Below, piece by piece: positions 55,124 to 64,000 of a stretch of DNA of 64,000 nt. The DNA lies in contig JARFIW010000139.1 in the NCBI GenBank assembly GCA_036346225.1, forward strand, positions 8,370,001 through 8,434,000. The letters run 5' to 3'. The first letter of the stretch is position 1. Each line of letters opens with the position of its first letter. The notes beneath the pieces were generated by a model, which saw only the letters and a list, made by a program, of their open reading frames with translations, searched no databases and was not told the DNA's origin. The position numbers and the translations under genes are program-made. The stretch comes from Platerodrilus igneus (taxonomy: Eukaryota; Arthropoda; Insecta; Coleoptera; Lycidae).

Positions 55124-55339
55124 TGTATTTGTTACTCAAGTTGAAACTAGAAAACTAAATGTGGACACAAATTCTTCACGTTTTTGGGCGATTAAAAACG
55201 ACTATACTGTAGACAAACAACAACGCCTCGGATAGGATTGGGTTAGATATTATACAAAGGAAAAGTATGTTAAAACAGTTAAAATGCAATTAATTTAAAA
55301 CTTACAATAGTTGATACTTGTAAAGAACTTCTATCAGCT

Positions 55340-55897
55340 TGTTACATTCCAAATTTGGAAATGTACATTTTTAAATATGTGACTAAATTCCCGCCATTAT
55401 TTTAAAAAGACTTGTTATCTTCCGTCATTCCGGACAGTTGCGTTGGCAGAAAAGAATGCGCAGGCGTGGAGTGGGTGAGCAAGTGCGTTGTGTGACACGA
55501 CATTATTAGCCATGAAACGTCAAGCTGGTAGCAGCTACCTGTGTTACGTGTCTGTCTTTTCTCTTTCCTTTTTAGGATGTAGGTTCCTCCTTATCTTGCA
55601 TTATCGTTCCTTACCTGGTTGCTCCTATCGTACCGCTACGAACGACGAAAGAGGAAGACTAATAAATTTGGATTCAACAATGGCATGACGCAACCCACCC
55701 AAACAAGGAGATGCCCTGAGATTTAACTGCAAGGCGCGTTTTAAGTGAGTACTTTGCTTTATTTACATTTTCAAATAAGAATTGTATCATTGTAAATGTG
55801 TTTGGTATTTGATACAATTTGCCACATAATTGTCATAATATAAACTATTGCGCAATATTGTGAAACGTGGACCGTATCAGAGTTGCCAAGTGTAACA
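55340..55897 (+). mobile_element. Solo LTR of the Ty3/gypsy family (copy S2)
   Basis: Starts TGTTACATTCCAAATTTGG and ends AAGTGTAACA, flanked by AGCT at 55336-55339 and 55898-55901. It shares with the 38766 LTR the CCGCCAT..TTTAAAAAGACTTG patch, TTTCCTTTTTAGGATGTAGG-like sequence, AATTTGGATTCAAC and GTGAGTACTTTG. The open frame 55488-55688 within it is not a gene. Confidence 0.88.
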
Positions 55898-56123
55898 AGC
55901 TTTTTAATATTGTTTTCAACGGAGCACTATACACAACACGTCTATACCGTACGAACGTTCAGTAATAATAAACTATTTTAAATTAACAGCAGTAAATAAC
56001 AAAACCTTATTTTACACTGCAAGAGTAACCACAGAATATCACTAGATTAGATTTTGCGATAAGGTTGAGTTTATTTTCTGAAGTAGACATTTGGAAATTC
56101 ATTAAAATACTGCTTATTGTAAT

Positions 56124-56378
56124 TGTTGAAATAGTGCAAGAAATCAATAAAATTATTAGTCTAAGGCAAAGCTAGTTTTTGGTACTATTTAGTGTTGTTG
56201 GCATTACTAATTAAGTTCCTGTATTATTGCAAGATATCAATTAATAGAACTTGAATGTAAAAAAAGTTGTTGAAAAAATGCGATTGTAAAATATTAACAG
56301 TAAAACATGCTTTAATGAATAAAGTAGTTGTAGTCTAATTCTTATTATAGTTAATCACAAGCACCGTTAATTCTAATA
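56124..56378 (+). repeat. Copia 5' LTR
   Basis: Direct repeat of 60102-60357; ends immediately before the PBS. Contains AATAAAGTAGTTGTAG, which could serve in 3' end formation. Confidence 0.95.
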
Positions 56379-56392
56379 GGTTATGGGCTCAG
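56379..56392 (+). promoter_or_regulatory. Copia primer-binding site (initiator tRNA-Met, internal)
   Basis: GGTTATGGGCTCAG directly abuts the LTR and is complementary, with one change, to CTGGGCCCATAACC of the initiator tRNA anticodon arm. Copia-type elements use a half-tRNA primer from this region. Confidence 0.85.
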
Positions 56393-56543
56393 ACAACTAT
56401 TTTTCGGGCGTATAAGTTGTGTTAGAAAAGTAAAATAATTGTCGAAGTAGTAAAACGGGAAAGGAAATATATGCATGCGTTGTGTGTCTGCACAGTCGAA
56501 AAATATTTGCTGAAGCAGTAAATAAGAAATGTAAACAATAAAT

Positions 56544-57038
56544 ATGACCGAACAAACAGCTGCTGTAACGAAACTTAAGGGTGAAAAGTGGACAACTTGG
56601 AAATTCCAGATAAAGGTAATCCTGAAATCAAAATGGTATTATGATATAGTTACTGGAGAAAGCCCCAGGTCTACCACGAACTCTGATGAATTGAATAAGA
56701 AAGATGCTAAGGCTCAAGAACTGATAGTATGCAGGTTAGACGAAAAACCTCTTACACACATTTTATCAAATAGTGGAGCAAAGGAAATGTGGGATAAACT
56801 AACAACGGTTTACGAGAACAAATCACAGGTTAGTATCCATTTATTGCAACAAAGATTTTTCAGTTTAGAGTATGGTGAAGGTGGTGTGGAACAATTTATT
56901 TCTCGAATTGAAAAAATTAAGGGAAATCTTAAGCAGCAAGGAGAAGAAATAAGTGACAAAATGACAACAACAAAAGTTTTAATGTCATTGCCTGAAAATT
57001 TAAAACATTTTGTTACTTGCATGGGAATCTACACCTAG
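56544..57038 (+). pseudogene. Copia gag (UBN2-type polyprotein start)
   Basis: Starts MTEQTAAVTKLKGEKWTTWK, with the family's Leu-x-Gly-x-Asn/Lys-Trp-x-x-Trp opening, then VCRLDEKPLTHIL, AKEMWDKLTTVYE and LLQQRFFSLEY. This is the copia gag fold that forms the virus-like particle core. A shift near 57028 and a stop near 57090 cut it (ESTPSVSQTLPELMSRLL continues in another frame). Confidence 0.88.
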
Positions 57039-57184
57039 TGTTAGTCAAACCTTACCTGAATTAATGTCTCGCTTGTTAATAGAAGAGTAAAGAAATAAAA
57101 GGCCTGAACGAGGGTCTGAATCAAGTATGGCATTAGCTAACCGAGAGAGCAGTAATCTAATACGGGGACACCAACAACAGGTCA

Positions 57185-57638
57185 CATATTTAAGGATTGC
57201 CGGTTCAACAAAAACAAGAAGAACGATATGAACGATAACAAAAAACTCACACGAGCGTTAATGGGAATATCTAGTTTTTTGAATTGTACTGATATATCAA
57301 CCTTAATTGGAAATTCAACAACCGATGACAATTGGTGCTTAGACAGTAGTGCTACAGAGCACATGTGCCACGATGTACAAATGTTAAAAAAATTAAAGAA
57401 GCTAGATGAAGACAAACAGGTAAAAGTAAGAAATGAGACACATTTAGAAGTGAAAGGAATTGGAAACGTAGACGTTCTAGCATGGAATGGTCAAGAATGG
57501 CTTAGCACAGAGCTACAAGGTGTTCTGTTAGTTCCTAAATTAGAAGTGAACTTGTTTTCATTAAGTGCTATATTACACAGAGGTCTTATAATGCATTCAG
57601 ATAAAGACAAGTGTGAATTGTTGGACAAAAGTGGATAA
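57185..57638 (+). pseudogene. Copia zinc-knuckle remnant and aspartic protease
   Basis: A partial knuckle, TTGHIFKDCRFNKNK, is left at about 57180-57220, the first Cys pair being lost. The protease opens DNWCLDSSATEHMC, where the family's catalytic DSG appears as DSS, then GVLLVPKLEVNLFSLSAI and HSDKDKCELL. The Gly-to-Ser change beside the active Asp probably disables processing. Confidence 0.85.
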
Positions 57639-57654
57639 CGAAGGGCAATTGCAC

Positions 57655-58500
57655 AGAGAAATGTTAACTTATATAAAATGTGCTTTATACTCAAGGCCAA
57701 GCCACAAATTGAACCAAAGGCCTATGTCACTGAAAGCTTAACATTGTGGCATCATAAGCTTGCTCATGTAAATTTTGATCAAGTAAAGAAATCTTTGAAG
57801 AGAAATGATACAAAATACATTGAAGAAAACAACCCATTTTGCAAAGACTGTCTAGCAGGAAAGTAGCACAGGTTGTCGTTTCCAGTGAGTGAAAATCGAG
57901 CAACAAAGACTGGTCAACTAATTCATGGAAATTTGTGTGGACTGTTTGAGGTACCGTCATTGGGCAGAGCGAAATATTTCTTACTGTTATTGTTAAGGGA
58001 CGATTATTCAAGATACAGATTTGTATATTTTTTGAAAAACAAATTGGAGGTTACAGAAAACATAGAGAAGTTGTCAACATTAGCAGAATTACAAACAGGA
58101 AATAAAGTACAAAAGTTAAGGAAGACAATGGACTTGAATTTATCAATAATGAATTGAATAAGTTGTCCGAAATGAGAGATATATTTCATGAAAAATTTTG
58201 CGTGTAATCACCAGAACAAAATGGTCGAGCAGAACGTGAGATGCGTACACTGATAGAAGCAGCCAGGACGATGGTACATAGTAAGAAGTTAGAAAAGAAC
58301 TTATGGGCAGAAGCCACAAATACCGCTGTATGTGTTATAAACAGAGTTGGATATAATTCGATGAAGGACAAAACAACATATCAGTTATGGATGAATAGAG
58401 ATAGTGATGTAAAATCTTTCAAAGAATTTGTCTCAAAAGCAGCAGTGCACATCCCAAAGCAAAAAAAGAAGAAATTCTCGTTGGTTATGGTAAAACAGTA
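57655..58500 (+). pseudogene. Copia pre-integrase zinc domain and integrase core
   Basis: The GAG_pre-integrase block reads LWHHKLAHVNFDQVKKSLKR and FCKDCLAGK (H-H-C-C zinc ligands). A TAG at 57864 then splits it from the integrase core: GQLIHGNLCGLFEVPSLG (the usual first Asp of HxD is Asn), YFLLLLLRDDYSRYRFVYFL, then after a shift the END-type region, and SPEQNGRAEREMRTLIEAAR with WAEATNTAVCVINR. The integrase is non-functional. Confidence 0.87.
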
Positions 58501-58554
58501 AATGTATACAGAATCTAGATAACAAATAGAAAATCTGTTGAGATACATAGAGAA

Positions 58555-60060
58555 GTGGTGTTTATTATAGAATGCGATGATAATAGCGAAATTAAAACTC
58601 CGAATGACATAGAAAAGATTATTAAGTTAGACATGGAGGAGTCATATGAATCGGTGACATTAGAATCAGATATAGAAAAAGAAGAGAAAGGAGAAGAAAT
58701 TGATAACTCTGCACCAGAAACAGAGAATTTAAAAAAGAGAGAAGCTAGAAGACCAGCGTGGATGGAAGATTATGTAATGAGTTTTTGTACTGACTCTAAA
58801 GAACTGGCAACCCATGAAGATGCAATAACAAGCAAGAATGCAGGAAGTTGGAAAGAAGCCATGGAGAAAGAATTAAATATGCTACGTGAAAATAATGCAT
58901 GGCCAGTTAATAAAAAGGTTATCGAAAGCAAGTGGATGTTTAAACAAAAAAGTGAATGTGAATTTAAAGCTAGATTAGTGGCATGCGGTTTTCAACAAGA
59001 GCGTGATAGTGAGTTGTACGACATTTATGCTCCAGTGGTAAAATTGACGTTTCGTATTTTGTTGGTAGTCAGCATCAAGTTGGGAAAACCAATTCGTCAA
59101 ATGGACGTTAGAAATGCCTTTTTATATGATGATATTCAAGAAGAGGTATATATGTCTTTGCCAGGTAAAAATAAAGATAATACTAACAGTGTTTGCAAAT
59201 TAAATAAGTCAATTTACGACCTAAAAAGATCGCCAAAATGTTGGAATACTAAATTTGATAGTTTGATGATTGATCAGGGTTTTACACGATCGCGCAATGA
59301 TTTTTGCTTGTATTCTAAATGTGCTGATAAAAATAATCCTTATGCTTTATTGTATGTTGATGAATTATTAATATTAAGGTACAGATCAGACAGGAGTAGA
59401 AAATTTGAAATTGGTATTAAACAAAAATTTCTGCATGGAAGATTTGGAATCAATTAATCAGTACCTAGGAATAGAGATTAGACAAAATTTAAAAACAGGT
59501 ATTATTGAATTAAGTCAAACAAGATATTTGCAAAATCTGTTGACATGTTTTAACAAGCAAGATTCTAAAAGTGTCTGTACACCTTTAGAAAATAGTATAA
59601 ATTTAAATTTGTTTAAAAACGGGGTAGTGATACTATTGACAGGAAATCTACAACAGGTTACGTTTTTAATTTTCTTGACTGTATATTCTCGTGGGCTAGT
59701 AAGATACAACAAAATGTGTCAGTATCTTCCATTGAGTCAGAATTTACTGCTCTGAGTTTAGTAGTAACAAAGGCTTGTTGGTTATGCAAAATTTTGATAG
59801 ACTTTCGTTTTTCGATGACCAAACCAGTAATTTTATATGAGGATAACAGATTAGCTATTTGTGTAGCCAACAACCCAGAAAACAATAAACGATAGAAACA
59901 TATTGATATCAAGCATCTCTTCATAAAAGAGAAAATTGAGGAAGGTTTTCTTGAAGTTGTTCATATTAAGACAGATGAACAACTGGCTGATATTTTTACG
60001 AAACCATTAGTTCGAATTAAGTTTGAAAAATTTAGATTATGGTTAGGTTTAGAAAATGAA
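58555..60060 (+). pseudogene. Copia reverse transcriptase and RNase H
   Basis: RT: NAGSWKEAMEKELNMLRENN, KARLVACGFQQERDSELYDI, YAPVVKLTFRILLVVSIKLG, QMDVRNAFLYDDIQEEVYMS, LKRSPKCWNTKFDSLM, and a catalytic box YVDE in place of YVDD. Shifts follow near 59440 and 59620. RNase H: SVSSIESEFTALSLVVTKAC, VILYEDNRLAICVANNPE, HIDIKHLFIKEKIEEGF and TDEQLADIFTKPL, with a stop near 59895. The protein would have copied element RNA in the particle. Confidence 0.9.
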
Positions 60061-60101
60061 TGGACTTTTGTAGTTTGTAAAATAATTTTATTGAGAGGGG
60101 A

Positions 60102-60357
60102 TGTTGAAATAGTGCAAGAAATCAATAAATTTATTAGTCTAAGGTAAAATTAGTTTTTAGTACTATTTGGTGTTGTTGGCATTACTAATTAAGTTCCTGT
60201 ATTATTGCAAGACGTCAATTAATAGAACTTGAATGTAAAAAAAGTTGTTGATAAAATGGTGGTTGTAAAACATTAACAGTAAAAGATGCTTTAATGAATA
60301 AAGTAGTTGTGGTCTAATTCTTATTATAGTTAATCACAAGCACCGTTAATTCTAATA
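60102..60357 (+). repeat. Copia 3' LTR
   Basis: Follows a GAGAGGGGA polypurine tract. Differs from the 5' LTR at about 14 sites by eye; ends TTCTAATA before GTAAT. Confidence 0.95.
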
Positions 60358-60362
60358 GTAAT

Positions 60363-63090
60363 TTAATAATACATGAAAACAACATACTAAAAATTACATT
60401 TAAATGTTAAACCAAAAGTATATCTCAATATGACCATGAAGCTAGAATCTATAAATTAAAATGTGTACCTAATAATAATAATTTATTATTTATTAATCAT
60501 CATCTGAAGATTTAGAACTGCTTTTACTTTCAGCGATTCCCTTTCAAGTATTTAAAGTTAATTTGCTTTATAAACTTATACAAGGACGAACCACCCATTT
60601 GTTACAAATCGGAGTTATTTTTAATTTCGTCAAAATTTTGTCTAACGTAGGGAATTTATTTATAAAGAAAAACTATGTATGGGTTATCGCCTCAATGTCT
60701 TAATACTTTCATCATAATTTTGTACGATTTATCCACTCATGTGTATAAAAAAATGTGATGATCTGTCTGTTTATATTTTTTTACCGTTCGATAAACAGTC
60801 GAATCTGTGACTTATTACCCGTAAGCTGAACTGACCGAAGAATAGAACAAATCAATAATAGGAAGCTCGCCCGACTTACGGTAACCAAGAGGGAAGTAAA
60901 AGAAAGAAGAAAGCATGCCGTGCTAACACCATCTAAGATTATGGGAAGAGAACTAAACAACACGAGACAAAGAAGCATAATTAAAAAATAAGATTAATAA
61001 ATATACATACAACATATACATGCACATAGAACATTAGCCTGTCCAGTATAACAACATACAGCACTCAGCGAATAATACAGAAAAGAAACAAAATAGTTAT
61101 GGAGTTTATTCCAACAAATTTACATCTATTATATCCCATGATACATACTAATAAGAAAAATATAAAATATAAAGATAACACTAACAAGAATCTTATTTAC
61201 TTTATTATATTTGTCTAAGACGATGTTGAACTCGCATCACTTGTAACTATTAAACCTAGAACACAAAATAAATATTTACAATAGTGTGCTTATGCGCAAT
61301 CAACCAACCAACACCAATAGTAAATTAAGTACCACAACTGATGGATATTCGAAACCAATAAACTCAGTTATCCATCTGTATAAAAACAGTATCATACAAA
61401 AACTGCAATAATATTCTTATTCTAACAACAGCATTACGTAATCAGCAATAGTGTGTTCATTAATTTCTTAATATTTACCTAGTGCAAGCAAATCCATGTG
61501 CTGTAAGTAAATAAAGTAATAATTACCTGTTTGCTTTTAATGATGTTCCTTCATGTAGACTTCTAAGGGTCTCTGGTAATGGCAATATACTTATCTCGTC
61601 ATAATTTAACCTGCGGACAATAGCAGCTAAACGAAATGTGTTGTAACGACAATACGAAATCTATGTGTCAAGACTAACTCAGCATTGGTTCAAAGAACTT
61701 AAGAATATGGCTTTATCTGGACAATATTGGTTACAAACAGGGCTGAAAATATTAAAATTTCTATTAAGGAAACATCATCCTTCAATTACCTACCAGGGCC
61801 CAATAATGCCATAACCTTTGGATTCCTGCATACATAATATTTTGGTAAATTCTGTTCTTTTGGAGAAGCAAATGAGGAGCCCTAGATTCTTGGCCAATTA
61901 GTAAGCATAGGATTTAGAAATTATCTTATGTAGCAGAAAAACTTTCTGAAGAAGTTTCAATTGGTTTCCGGTTAAATTGTGTTCCACCCTAAAAATTAAA
62001 AATGCCCATTGAAGTTAACTCAATTAATATGTGCTTTCCTTTCACAACTTAGTAAAAAAGGAATATCTTACATGAAAGTGAGGTAGCTTAGCTATCCTAA
62101 CTTGTTTGAATGGAACATACTTTTGGAAAAATACTGAACTCATAAAATTAATCTCACATTTGCAGCTGTAAACAACTGGGTGCTTTTTGTTATTATCAGG
62201 GCGTATGCAATTGCATGAGACATGCCTCTTTCGGCAGTGAATTGGTAAATAATTGAAATTCAAAATTAATATAAATTACTATTTACTACTATACTTCAAT
62301 CAACGCTATAACGAAAGATCACTTCATAAACAATCCATTTTACTTAAATGTAAGACAGTTTGTAGGTACATCTGAGTTATTTGAACTACTAGACACGTGA
62401 AATGAACATATGAAATAACTAAGTACAACTTAGGTTAGGTAGGAATATCTTAGTAAGGTGATGAAAGGAAAGCACCTAATATTTGGATAAATGCGTCCAA
62501 TAACACCTGTTTTCCTAATTTTTTTATATGCATGGTGGAAATGGCATAGTATTTCACGTTGAGTTGTATAGATTGTCAGGTATATTTGACAGGTCTGTGC
62601 AACAGTTTCATAATTTTGTTAAGTGCATGGCATATCCGAATGCTTCTAAACCATGCTGCTGATTTTTGTGACAACCAACATTTACCATTTACCACACTGG
62701 CACAAGCATATTAGGAAATCATTTAACAATCAGTGTAGAGAATGCGTCTTGATTGGTCATACAGCCATTAACCAGAACACGTTCTGATGTGTGCTTGCAC
62801 CATGTATTTGCTGTTACCACATAGAAGCACATAAGAAAACAGAATGAGAACATGCTTAATTAATACTATTCAAACTTATAGCTACATATGCAACATCTGA
62901 CTGTATTAACCGACCTTATTAGTAGAACATTTATTGATTTTAGTATTGAGTTTAAAGCTAGTGCTGATTCATGGTCTAGATTTTTAAAGTTCATTAATGT
63001 TATACATAAAAAATATTAAATGTTTACTGGTTGAATGTTAATGAAGAAATATTAATGTCTTGAACCATTACTTAAGGTAAGAAATCAAAA
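60363..63090. other. AT-rich stretch without recognisable genes
   Basis: I see no domain, RNA gene, LTR or TIR in 2.7 kb. Short open frames (for example 60781-60978 and 62042-62263, both minus) lack family motifs. Confidence 0.4.
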
Positions 63091-63097
63091 GTAGATT

Positions 63098-64000
63098 ATC
63101 ATCATTAGGTCTTCTTCAGTCCTGAAACTGGTTGGTCAGGTACTTCCATTGTTCTCCTATCCTAAACAACCCTTCACATTTCTCTGAAATTCTCACAGCC
63201 TACATCTTTTACTGTCCGTGTGCAATAGTTTAATCTAGGTTTACTTCTACCTCTCTTTTTTCCTTTCTCTGCTTCTAATATATCCTACACTATTCCCTTA
63301 TGCCTTAGAACGTGTTCTAGCTTTTCTATTTTTCACTGTTTTCCACATATTTCTTTCTTCACTTACTATTTCTATAACCTTTTGTTCTTAACTTTCTTTG
63401 TCTGTGATAAGTTCATCATACATCTGTAACATCGCATTTCCTGTCTGCTTCTTCTGCTGTCCACATTTCACAGCCGTACAGTGCTGTGCTTCACACCTAT
63501 GCTTTCAACAACTTTTTCCTTATTTCTGTCTGTTATCGTCGAACATAGCATCTACTTTTTCTTGTTAAATGCAGCATGACCTTGTATTACTATTTTTTTA
63601 ATATCCTTTCCACTTTTCCCCTATTACGGTACTTAGTTTCTTAGGTAGCAGAAGTTCCTAACTTTTTGTAAATTTTGATTTTTTACTGATTTTCCCCTCC
63701 TTTACATACCAGTACTTTAATTTAATTTTTATTCATTTTCATACCGTATCTCTATGTTAGCACTGTTTCCATTTCATTAAGAGCTGCTTCCAACTTTTCC
63801 TTGCGAGATGCTAATACTGCTATATCATCTGCAAAATTTAAACGTATCAATCACCTGCCCCTGCATAATAATTATACAAATGTCTTCCTGCATTCGGCAG
63901 TATTCATTGTCTCTTGGATATACAAGTTATAAATTAATGGCGAATAACGCTCATCTCTGTCTCTCCCCTTCTCTAATATTTACCTCTGTACTTTCCTGTT
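63098..64000 (-). mobile_element. RTE-like LINE fragment running off the window
   Basis: Begins (on plus) ATCATCATTAGGTCTTCTTC, the same 3' end as at 30.9-31.1 and 40.9-42.4 kb. Toward 64000, on minus, it reads back into the RT: NFADDIAVLASRKEKLEAAL and NEMETVLT near 63780-63840, closely matching the 27.4-kb palm segment. Frame shifts are frequent. The 5' part lies beyond the window. Confidence 0.82.

Larger units (their letters stand above)
48866..55133 (-). mobile_element. CR1-like LINE (copy 3), with nested insertions
   Basis: On minus it starts with ORF1 (Met at 55123) carrying a Cys-rich PHD-like finger (DKCVNCSSQCNPN, ECDVCKMHVH), passes to an endonuclease with WLNTDVYNGELF and RGGGVLLAINKG, and after a 2.4-kb nested element continues with EKIILLGDFNI and RLLDLVLCNTA. 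RT pieces follow at 50857-50399 and 50194-49850. The C-terminus ends FNDRFEDIIKRIN near 49010, and the 3' end has AATAAAG plus (ATT)n at 48866-48893. Insertions: 51529-53944 and 50338-50436. All frames carry shifts or stops. Confidence 0.85.
56124..60357 (+). mobile_element. Ty1/copia retrotransposon, full length, inactivated
   Basis: LTRs 56124-56378 (255 bp) and 60102-60357 (256 bp) open TGTTGAAATAGTG and end TTCTAATA; GTAAT at 56119-56123 and 60358-60362 is the 5-bp target duplication. A PBS GGTTATGGGCTCAG at 56379-56392 matches the complement of the initiator-tRNA-Met anticodon arm, as in Drosophila copia, and a GAGAGGGGA polypurine tract precedes the 3' LTR. Domain order is gag, protease, integrase, RT, RNase H. 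By eye the two LTRs differ at about 14 positions, so it is not a very recent insertion. Confidence 0.95.

Overview
The window looks like a repeat-rich piece of an insect-type nuclear genome. It is AT-rich, its one recognisable host gene is split by a GT-AG intron, and almost everything else is transposable elements of kinds common in insects: CR1/Jockey-like and RTE-like LINEs, Penelope-like elements, piggyBac, mariner-like, Ty1/copia and Ty3/gypsy elements, tRNA-derived SINEs and a Polinton-type polymerase fragment. I see no prokaryotic operons, CRISPR arrays or rRNA, and no tRNA genes apart from tRNA-like SINE heads. I cannot name the species.

The only convincing host gene is the 3' end of an SLC17-type (MFS) transporter: two + strand exons at 14790-15326 and 15678-15842, joined in phase 0 and ending in a stop. 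Its upstream exons were not found in the preceding 14.8 kb.

Layout. 1-2.2 kb: nothing firm. 2.2-6.1 kb: CR1-like LINE (-), split by a tRNA-SINE with 14-bp target-site duplications. 6.6-8.8 kb: piggyBac with perfect 15-bp TIRs and a broken transposase. 8.9-10.2 kb: second LINE (-) whose RT codons carry a (TA)n expansion. 10.2-12.1 kb: two Penelope-like fragments head to head. 12.2-13.8 kb: broken unidentified repeat protein. 14.1-14.5 kb: LINE linker fragment. 14.8-15.8 kb: transporter exons. 18.0-18.5 kb: family-B DNA polymerase fragment. 19.0-20.6 kb: mariner-like remnant split by a solo gypsy LTR. 21.4-31.1 kb: one RTE-like LINE (+) split by a foldback insert, a piggyBac, an LTR-element remnant and a CR1 fragment. 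35.0 kb: second SINE. 36.25-39.40 kb: degenerate gypsy element with AGAT duplications. 40.36-40.92 kb: MITE with long TIRs. 40.9-42.4 kb: tandem RTE 3' ends. 42.4-45.3 kb and 51.5-53.9 kb: an unusual long LTR-like family bounded by (TA)n. 48.9-55.1 kb: third CR1-like LINE (-), hosting the 51.5-53.9 kb element and a short retroposon. 55.3-55.9 kb: second solo gypsy LTR. 56.1-60.4 kb: complete but inactivated copia element with GTAAT duplications. 63.1-64.0 kb: RTE fragment running off the end.

The most novel-looking signal is the (TA)n-bounded family. Its ends are TTGCTATG and CATAGCAA, it sits in a TATATA stretch of a LINE, and it carries a tandem array of about 52-58 bp units, several of which contain a tRNA-Lys 3'-end-like (primer-binding-site-like) sequence. 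Everything mobile appears inactive: each reading frame is broken by stops, shifts or insertions. All similarity statements are from reading the sequence, not from searches.
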